Source of the DNA: Clostridium felsineum DSM 794
GTDB lineage: Bacteria > Bacillota > Clostridia > Clostridiales > Clostridiaceae
Direction: 5' to 3'
Length of the DNA: 64,000 nt
Assembly (NCBI RefSeq): GCF_002006355.2
Contig: NZ_CP096980.1
Span: 3,038,001 to 3,102,000 of the forward strand
How positions within the stretch are numbered: position 1 is the stretch's first letter; each line of letters opens with the position of its first letter. This document shows, piece after piece, positions 59,117-64,000 of the stretch. The notes beneath the pieces were generated by a model. It saw nothing but the letters and a program-made list of their open reading frames with translations, had not been told where the DNA came from and did not search any database. A program made the position numbers and the translations under genes.

Positions 59117-59362
59117 TTAGTTTAATCCTGTTATGATTATCTTTTCGCCGGACACTACCCTTTTTATTTTTATCTCGTCCCTTACGTCAGCTAAACAGTC
59201 CCATTCGCCGATACTTTCCATATTTTCTACGTTTATCAGTTCATAGTTAACTTGGGCGTTTTCTATTAAAAGATATACACGGTCATTTATATCAATTATC
59301 ACGTCACCCACATCTAATCTTCCTATTTCTTTATTCTCTATAATATAATCAGTTTTTGCCAT
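59117..59362 (-). CDS. Hypothetical protein, 81 residues
   Basis: Beta-rich and acidic: IGRLDVGDVIIDINDRVYLL, ESIGEWDCLADVRDEIKIKR. Begins immediately after the stop of the Cys-rich gene and is 15 bases before RNR, so in the same operon. May be an SH3-like small fold. Not recognised. Confidence 0.65.
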   Translation of the reverse strand: MAKTDYIIENKEIGRLDVGDVIIDINDRVYLLIENAQVNYELINVENMESIGEWDCLADVRDEIKIKRVVSGEKIIITGLN

Positions 59363-59527
59363 TTATTTGTCCTCCCCTATCTTTTTATAGTTACTTCTTA
59401 TAGTACTTCGGCTACAGTTTTCATCACAAGAACAGCAGGGACAGTACCCAACTACGCTACAAAAATCCTCTTCACAGCAGTACTCACAGTTTTTACATTG
59501 ATAGTGTGCACACTTTCTATAGTCCAT
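59363..59527 (-). CDS. Cys-rich micro-protein, 54 residues
   Basis: ATG 59527 to TAA 59363, SD GGGAGGGG. Eleven cysteines in the first 38 residues (CAHYQCKNCEYCC, CPCCSCDENC), then a basic tail. Probably binds two or three zinc ions or a metal cluster. Missed by callers with a 60-codon cut-off. Next to RNR and a second Cys protein; a redox or regulatory partner is possible, unproven. Confidence 0.7.
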   Translation of the reverse strand: MDYRKCAHYQCKNCEYCCEEDFCSVVGYCPCCSCDENCSRSTIRSNYKKIGEDK

Positions 59528-59542
59528 AATACAGCCCCTCCC

Positions 59543-59767
59543 TTAATCTACTAGCGAGACATGTCCGGCTTTTAACGCACATTCCACAGAACAGTATATC
59601 TCGCCAGTATCTTCACTTATATAATAGCTGTAGTAGTCTGTAAGTATCTTTTCACCACAGACAGTACAACGCTTTACTTCTGTATAGTGACTACCGTTTG
59701 TACATTGGTCGCATTTGCTGTTGTATTCCGGGTCATTTGACGCGCAAGTCCTGTTTATACACCTCAT
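59543..59767 (-). CDS. Zinc-finger-like protein, 74 residues
   Basis: CINRTCASNDPEYNSKCDQC, then KRCTVCGEKI and YCSVECALKAGH: eight cysteines in two paired sets, the second like a MYND/TRASH-type zinc ribbon. Overlaps the upstream HTH gene by 4 bases. Function unknown. Confidence 0.68.
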   Translation of the reverse strand: MRCINRTCASNDPEYNSKCDQCTNGSHYTEVKRCTVCGEKILTDYYSYYISEDTGEIYCSVECALKAGHVSLVD

Positions 59768-60099
59768 ACTAATTCCCCCTTATAGGTTAAATAACCCCTT
59801 ATATTGCGTATCTTATTGGCGTCTATTCCGGTAATTTCTGCTACATGTCTGTAAGCCAGTCCCTTTTTTAAGAAGAACGCTCCGACAGTCAATTCCTCTT
59901 CTGTTATATGTGGATTTAACAAGCCTGTAACATGGCTGAAACTATTTGCCCTTAACACATTTATCACGTCCATCATTTTATAGTTAAACCTTTCAGCAAT
60001 TAGTGACTTGCTAACCCCTGTACTTGCTAGTATTTGGATATACATTGCTTCTCTTTCGTTTACTTTGCAGAACTGCTTATTTTGTACCATATTAACCAT
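59764..60099 (-). CDS. HTH DNA-binding protein, 111 residues
   Basis: ATG 60099 with SD AGGAGGG; the frame is open 32 codons further into the Mom-like gene but has no ribosome site. Two HTH-like units: LASTGVSKSLIAERFNYKMM and LKKGLAYRHVAEITGIDANK. A small phage regulator, targets unknown. 13 bases after the Mom-like stop. Confidence 0.65.
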   Translation of the reverse strand: MVNMVQNKQFCKVNEREAMYIQILASTGVSKSLIAERFNYKMMDVINVLRANSFSHVTGLLNPHITEEELTVGAFFLKKGLAYRHVAEITGIDANKIRNIRGYLTYKGELV

Positions 60100-60112
60100 A
60101 TATTTAACCCTC

Positions 60113-60847
60113 CTATATATATTTTCTGACTTGCTTTTTAGGTAGTATGACGCCATTTTCTTTATAGATGATTTCCTGTACAATTCGTGGTTCATTTTCC
60201 TTTTTTGGGTACGGGTGAAGCTCTAACCTGTATGGTAAATGCCCTTTAGTTAGGTTAAATACGTAAATGTGCTGTCTTGACTTTATCTTTTTAACGTTAT
60301 TAAAGTGCTTATACAGTTCTTGCATGGTGTTGACTTCTGGCTTACCTTCCTTGAACCTGTGCCATATCTGTACATTGTGCAAAAGTTGGTCGTCTAGTTG
60401 GAAGAAGCTGTCACTTATCTTGTAGCCTAGATAGTCCCAATTAGTAGCTTGGTATATTGTTCCGACATTCCCTTCTTTCCCATCACTGAAGGATAGCAGC
60501 CACTTTATTTCTGGTTGGTAGCGCTTTAGCCATTTCACAGCTAGTCCAATCGCTTGACTTTCTGAAAACTTCGGGGCAATATCAGTCATTGCCATTCTGT
60601 TTAATTCGTACATTTCATTGTGGGTCGAACCCTTTACTATTTTCTGTGGTGTTGACTTTGGGTTCATTGGATAACCAAAAGATAGAACACCCATTAGCGC
60701 TGTTGTATTCTTACTGAACACCCCTAGATGTAGTTTGCTGTTGGACACTACCTTGTGGCTGTAATGGTACTGCTTGACTAGTGTGTTGGCTGTTTTACTG
60801 TCTATTTTCTGCATGTAGTAGGTCTTATTTTCTGTAGTCTTCTCCAT
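60113..60847 (-). CDS. Mom-like DNA adenine modification protein (GNAT-type)
   Basis: 244 residues from ATG 60847 (SD GGTGAGGTG); 13 codons of open frame upstream are element F leader. Core pattern: QYHYSHKVVSNSKLHLGVF, MGVLSFGYP, MYELNRMAMTDIAPKFSESQAIG, IKWLLSFSDGKEGNVGTIYQATNW. This resembles the Mom family of phage Mu, which turns adenine into a carbamoylmethyl form and blocks restriction enzymes. Role here, inferred: protecting phage DNA. I cannot confirm by alignment. Confidence 0.72.
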   Translation of the reverse strand: MEKTTENKTYYMQKIDSKTANTLVKQYHYSHKVVSNSKLHLGVFSKNTTALMGVLSFGYPMNPKSTPQKIVKGSTHNEMYELNRMAMTDIAPKFSESQAIGLAVKWLKRYQPEIKWLLSFSDGKEGNVGTIYQATNWDYLGYKISDSFFQLDDQLLHNVQIWHRFKEGKPEVNTMQELYKHFNNVKKIKSRQHIYVFNLTKGHLPYRLELHPYPKKENEPRIVQEIIYKENGVILPKKQVRKYI

Positions 60848-60890
60848 AACTAGCACCTCACCCCGCTTTAGTTTTTGTTTGCTCAATCTA

Positions 60891-60918
60891 AATGTGTTAA
60901 CTGTTATACTGTTGTGAC
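60891..60918 (-). promoter_or_regulatory. Early element F (TGTGTTA-N13-TGTGACA)
   Basis: Half-sites 60892-60898 and 60912-60918, 44 bases before the Mom-like start. It overlaps the last codons of the 60,904 gene, so the operon starts inside the previous gene's end. Shares a 20-base leader with element D. Confidence 0.72.
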
Positions 60919-61458
60919 ACCTATATTAAAAAGTTCTTCAACGGTATTTATTGGCAGTAGTTCGGCTTGACTTATTTCGTAATTACCTTGTTTACCCCTA
61001 ACTTTGAACTCTTTGTCTTTGCCCATTTTGCGAACTGTTCCTTCTTTATAAAATTGGGCTTTCTTAAGGAAATCAGCTTTGGCAATGTAACCACAAACAG
61101 TCAATACATTAGTGGTCTTGTTATAACTGGAAAACAGTAATAAGTCAGTGTTAAAATGTGCTTGTCCACCGTATAAGTTATGTACAAAATCATCACGCAT
61201 TGGCACGTGCCTAGTCATAGATTTTAGGTCAATAGTCTGTCCGTTTAAGATGAAGTCAACACCACCGTCAGATTTTCCGTTGTCCACCGGTCTTGCTACC
61301 TTTAATAAGTCAGCTACTACAGTTTGGGACAGAATTCCCACTAATTGCATGTCATGTGTACCGTTAAAATCCCCGTTAGGTCTTCTACCAAAATTAGCAG
61401 TTTTTAAAAGTTCCTTTACATACAGTATCTGTTCCTCATTTACCCTTATATCCAACAT
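60904..61458 (-). CDS. PD-(D/E)XK-like nuclease candidate
   Basis: 184 residues. GGVDFILNGQTIDLKSMTR (about 65-83) gives the Asp..Asp-X-Lys core of restriction-endonuclease folds; LLLFSSYNKTTNVLTVCGYI follows as the next strand. N-terminal helix with EEQILYVKELLKTANFG. Similar small phage nuclease-like proteins occur with replication genes. Catalysis unproven. Confidence 0.6.
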   Translation of the reverse strand: MLDIRVNEEQILYVKELLKTANFGRRPNGDFNGTHDMQLVGILSQTVVADLLKVARPVDNGKSDGGVDFILNGQTIDLKSMTRHVPMRDDFVHNLYGGQAHFNTDLLLFSSYNKTTNVLTVCGYIAKADFLKKAQFYKEGTVRKMGKDKEFKVRGKQGNYEISQAELLPINTVEELFNIGVTTV

Positions 61459-61500
61459 TTTTAACCCCTCCGTTTTTGTGGTATTTACTTACTTGTCTAT

Positions 61501-61529
61501 ATGAGTAAATAATTGGGGGTGCTGTGACA
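61501..61529 (-). promoter_or_regulatory. Early element G, variant (TGAGTAA-N14-TGTGACA)
   Basis: Half-sites 61502-61508 and 61523-61529, one base wider than the others and with a changed first half. 43 bases before the 60,904 gene's start. Weakest copy. Confidence 0.55.
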
Positions 61530-61555
61530 CTATGTAGGTAAAAAAGAGCAAGAAA

Positions 61556-61582
61556 AAAGAGCAGTAGTTTATACCGCTCTTT
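61556..61582 (-). terminator. Terminator after the RuvC-like gene
   Basis: On the minus strand AAAGAGC (61582-61576), loop, GCTCTTT (61562-61556), then TTTCTTGCTC. Same sequence type as the terminator at 50,549. Confidence 0.75.
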
Positions 61583-61592
61583 CTAACTTAAT

Positions 61593-62129
61593 CTAGTCTA
61601 TATACCCATGTTTTAGAAACCACGCAATACCAACCGCTACAGCGTCTGACACATCATCACTGTAGAAGGTATAGTCTTTTTGCATAGGTGTTAAATGCTC
61701 CCTTACGCCTACTTCCACGTCCTTTTTATCTGCCCTACCATCACCCGCTACTATTCTTTTTACGGTAGTTGGTGGCAGTTCATCAATAGTAGTAACACCG
61801 GTATGTTGATAGACTAAAAGGTCAGACACACCGACAACCCTAAATAGTACTTGTGTTATTCCTGCGAATCTATAAAACCCCTTTTCCCTAACTACAGCGT
61901 CAATGTCTGGATAATCTGTGAATATTCTAGCCATTTCCATTGCAATACGGTTTAGTTTTTCCGCATAAGACAATTTGACCTTATCGCCTGTTTTATTGTC
62001 TACGTAGCTAGTTTCCCTTATTACGACCTTTCCGTTGGCTATATCTAATACGGCAAAACCCGGCAAGTTCATTGACAAGTCCATAGCTAAAATCCGTTTT
62101 ATTTGCTTCTTTTTCCCTTTACCTGCCAT
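61593..62129 (-). CDS. RuvC-like Holliday junction resolvase
   Basis: 178 residues from ATG 62129. RNase H-fold motifs: RILAMDLSMNLPGFAVLD (Asp 17), AVVREKGFYR (Glu 82), and near the end SDDVSDAVAVG (Asp 159, 162). The same acidic set as RuvC/phage resolvases; it would clear recombination or replication branches before packaging. An ORF 11 codons longer starts with TTG without a site. Confidence 0.82.
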   Translation of the reverse strand: MAGKGKKKQIKRILAMDLSMNLPGFAVLDIANGKVVIRETSYVDNKTGDKVKLSYAEKLNRIAMEMARIFTDYPDIDAVVREKGFYRFAGITQVLFRVVGVSDLLVYQHTGVTTIDELPPTTVKRIVAGDGRADKKDVEVGVREHLTPMQKDYTFYSDDVSDAVAVGIAWFLKHGYID

Positions 62130-62130
62130 C

Positions 62131-62316
62131 TTATTTCTTGTCCCCCTTACCAAAACCGTCAATCACGTAACCATATAAACCAAGCAAAACAAGTACAATA
62201 ACCGCCTGTAATGGGGTAAAGGATATTCCCGCAAGTATAAACACTAACATAACTACACCTAAATTAAACAGAAAACCCACAATGATTCCTAACAGTAATA
62301 ACAGCACATCACCCAT
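62131..62316 (-). CDS. Small two-pass membrane protein, 61 residues
   Basis: ATG 62316 (SD GCGGGGG). Two hydrophobic segments: LLLLLGIIVGFLFNLGVVML and ISFTPLQAVIVLVLLGLYG. Sits between the Cas4-like and RuvC-like genes, coupled to both. Unknown. Confidence 0.65.
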   Translation of the reverse strand: MGDVLLLLLGIIVGFLFNLGVVMLVFILAGISFTPLQAVIVLVLLGLYGYVIDGFGKGDKK

Positions 62317-62318
62317 AT

Positions 62319-63212
62319 CTATTCCCCCGCCTTTCTGCATATATCTTTATAACCACACATCAAACATTTATCTATCTGCATTTGTGGAAGTGCCTTGCTT
62401 TCGATTGCCTTAACAACATTAGCCAGTTTGTCCAGTAAGGCTGTTTGGTCTTCCTTTGTAACCTTATGGTAAAACACTTTAAAGTCTGCTCTAGCTTCTG
62501 CTCCTTTTGTCCAACCGTCTTTGGCAATAGCTTCATACATTAGCATAAACTCGTCCATACCGAATAGTAGTGAATATGCGGTACACTGCTCTTTGTGGTA
62601 AGACATAGGCTCTTTTAGTTTGTAATTACCAACCTGTGCCACGCTGTTACTTTTGGTCTTGTATTCAAAGCCTATTGTTGAACCGTCTTTATACTGTAAA
62701 ATACCGTCCATCATTCCCAAGATAGCGAATTCAACGCCATTGTGATTAAACAGCTTATGTGACTTTACTGTTTCTTCCCACATAGGTAGACCATCATTGT
62801 TAAACTGCACAGTAAAAGCGGGTTTTTCCGGCATTAATGACATAGTTAATAGGTCACGTTGGGTAGCTTCATGTATTGCGGTACTATTTCGTGTCCAACG
62901 TCTGTGGTAAGGTTGTCGGTCTTCTACTGGTTTTTCACCTGTTGCCTTATACCATAACTCCCTAGAGCATTTACTAACACCCGAAGGGCTAAAGATATAT
63001 TTGTGTGGTCTTACACGCCTTCCCTGTTCCATGCCTCTAATTTCGGCTTGCTTCTGTCTTAACAGTATCTTTTCAACGCCTATAACTGCCCATCTATCTT
63101 TACTGTGGAAATCGTTAAATTGTTTGGTTAAAGCCTTGCTTAATTCCCTAGCTCTTTTACTATCTGATTCGGTTAATTCTGCTGACAAATCCGTTCTTTT
63201 AACTAGTCCCAT
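62319..63212 (-). CDS. Cas4/RecB-like exonuclease with Fe-S cysteines
   Basis: 297 residues from ATG 63212. SPSGVSKCSRELWYKATG (Cys 82) and the C-terminal CLMCGYKDIC (Cys 283, 286, 292) give the four-cysteine cluster of Cas4/AddB-type nucleases. The PD-(D/E)XK core is FAILGMMDGILQYKDG with FEYKTKS. Likely 5'-3' exonuclease in phage replication or recombination. No CRISPR genes or repeats nearby. Confidence 0.85.
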   Translation of the reverse strand: MGLVKRTDLSAELTESDSKRARELSKALTKQFNDFHSKDRWAVIGVEKILLRQKQAEIRGMEQGRRVRPHKYIFSPSGVSKCSRELWYKATGEKPVEDRQPYHRRWTRNSTAIHEATQRDLLTMSLMPEKPAFTVQFNNDGLPMWEETVKSHKLFNHNGVEFAILGMMDGILQYKDGSTIGFEYKTKSNSVAQVGNYKLKEPMSYHKEQCTAYSLLFGMDEFMLMYEAIAKDGWTKGAEARADFKVFYHKVTKEDQTALLDKLANVVKAIESKALPQMQIDKCLMCGYKDICRKAGE

Positions 63213-63229
63213 ACCTTTCACGCTCCCTA

Positions 63230-63263
63230 TATAAAAATAAGGTGGGCAAAACGTTAACCCACC
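63230..63263 (-). terminator. Hairpin after the ssDNA-binding gene
   Basis: On the minus strand GGTGGG (63263-63258), loop of eleven, CCCACC (63246-63241), TTATTTTTAT. Could be a partial terminator that lowers downstream expression relative to the ssDNA-binding protein. Confidence 0.65.
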
Positions 63264-63283
63264 AGTTAGTCTTACTTATATCC

Positions 63284-63964
63284 TTACATTATTATTAGGT
63301 CGTCCCCACCGTCTGTAGCTTGTCCGCCTTGTGCTGGCGTAGGTTCAGACCTTCTATACGTTGGGAAATAGTCTTGCATAGGGAATCCCGCGTCATCTAG
63401 TACCTCCAACATAATCTGCTCTGGTCTTGGCTGTAAAACACTTTCAAAGAAACTATCAGAAACCTCAACGCCATCAAACTTACTAAACTTTTCCTTATCT
63501 TCACCCTTTAACTTAAGAATCGGGTTTAACGTGTAGCTAGTTTCGGTCTTATTTCCTGTTCTTTTGAAGTTGAAAGCTGTTTCGCCTATATCGTCCGCAT
63601 AGTCCTTTATCTGTGCTATAAGTGACTTTGCTTGTGATTTACTGCAATCCCACACCCTAATCTCGCCAGTTTCAAGGTCGCCCAATGCAAAAAGATAGCG
63701 TTTTTTCACATAAAGTCCGTCAAACCCTTCAACACCAGACTTGGACGCAACACATAGTGGACATTCTTTATCTAGTGGCTCAATGCATGGCTGTGTATAA
63801 ACTTTGTTACCGAAATCACTGTGAGCCTTATATTCAACGTAATCGGTAAGACCCAATACCCTTACTTTTATTGCTTGGTTTTCCTTTAGTCTGATGAATA
63901 CTTTCTTTAAATCCACTTTACCCTCAAAATTGATCTCGTTACCTTTAGCGTTAATTAATCCCAT
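63284..63964 (-). CDS. Phage ssDNA-binding protein (gp32-like type)
   Basis: 226 residues. OB-like core with KVFIRLKENQAIKVRVLG and a zinc-type cluster CIEPLDKECPLC (Cys 60, 68, 71), aromatic segments, and an acidic tail (GGDDLIIM) after a Gly/Pro/Thr linker, which is how T4 gp32-type proteins are built. SD AAGGAGG. Near the right window edge; replication genes such as helicase and primase presumably follow beyond. Confidence 0.78.
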   Translation of the reverse strand: MGLINAKGNEINFEGKVDLKKVFIRLKENQAIKVRVLGLTDYVEYKAHSDFGNKVYTQPCIEPLDKECPLCVASKSGVEGFDGLYVKKRYLFALGDLETGEIRVWDCSKSQAKSLIAQIKDYADDIGETAFNFKRTGNKTETSYTLNPILKLKGEDKEKFSKFDGVEVSDSFFESVLQPRPEQIMLEVLDDAGFPMQDYFPTYRRSEPTPAQGGQATDGGDDLIIM

Positions 63965-64000
63965 ATAATTATTCCTCCTTAAGTTAGTTATTTGGTTAGT

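Noticed and set aside
62319..63212. Cas4 as sign of a CRISPR-Cas locus
   Set aside because: No repeats or other cas genes; Cas4/RecB-like nucleases are common phage replication genes.
1..64000. tRNA, rRNA, insertion sequence or CRISPR array
   Set aside because: None could be found by eye on either strand; a covariance-model search would be needed to exclude small RNAs.

Overview
The window joins two parts. Bases 1 to about 18,230 are an AT-rich chromosomal region of a Clostridium sensu stricto type Firmicute, judged by very AT-rich codons, strong GGAGG ribosome sites and the gene set. From about 18,230 to the right edge lies a large siphovirus-type prophage, visibly richer in G+C, whose right end is not in the window (more than 45 kb present).

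Host part. An export and synthesis cluster for a surface polysaccharide lies on the minus strand: an ABC-2 exporter (ATPase cut by the left edge, plus permease), a polyprenyl-phosphate sugar transferase, dTDP-rhamnose genes rfbC, rfbB and rfbA, a GalE-like epimerase, galU, a TPR protein and a phosphoglucomutase/phosphomannomutase. Then come an Orn/Lys/Arg decarboxylase (plus strand), a DUF523/TudS-type protein, mutS2 and a U32 peptidase. A 73-codon gene remnant at 18,008-18,226 abuts the prophage integrase and may be the target gene cut by integration.

Prophage. Reading along the minus strand from high to low coordinates: ssDNA-binding protein, Cas4/RecB-like nuclease, RuvC-like resolvase, PD-(D/E)XK-like protein, Mom-like DNA modification protein, class II (B12) ribonucleotide reductase, dUTPase, ThyX-like protein, family A DNA polymerase, many small proteins (including a tight run of tiny membrane proteins), a phage-borne GH13 amylase-like protein, dNMP kinase and sigma-like regulators. 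Next is the late block: terS, terL, portal, minor head protein, scaffold, major capsid, connectors, tail tube, frameshifted tail chaperones, tape measure, Dit, tail endopeptidase-like protein, BppU-like baseplate protein, GH25-tail fibre fusion, holin candidates and an amidase endolysin. The large serine recombinase is at the left end. Only four prophage genes run on the plus strand: a XRE repressor, a small serine resolvase/invertase, a TPR-containing XRE regulator and a tiny peptide gene.

The most striking item is at 39,716-41,283, a self-contained plus-strand operon between terS and terL. It has a good promoter, a 442-residue HTH-TPR regulator of RRNPP architecture, an overlapping 43-residue secreted-type pro-peptide ending in AFYPGRPW, and a strong terminator. 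This is the layout of a peptide quorum-sensing system, and I infer a phage-borne communication module, analogous to arbitrium or clostridial Qss systems. A second new-looking feature is a direct-repeat element (TGTGTTA, 13 bases, TGTGACA) found seven times, each 43-58 bases upstream of an early minus-strand operon, so probably the shared promoter or operator of the early regulon. Several starts were moved from the longest reading frame to starts with a Shine-Dalgarno (SD) sequence, and ten genes under 60 codons were added by reading the sequence.
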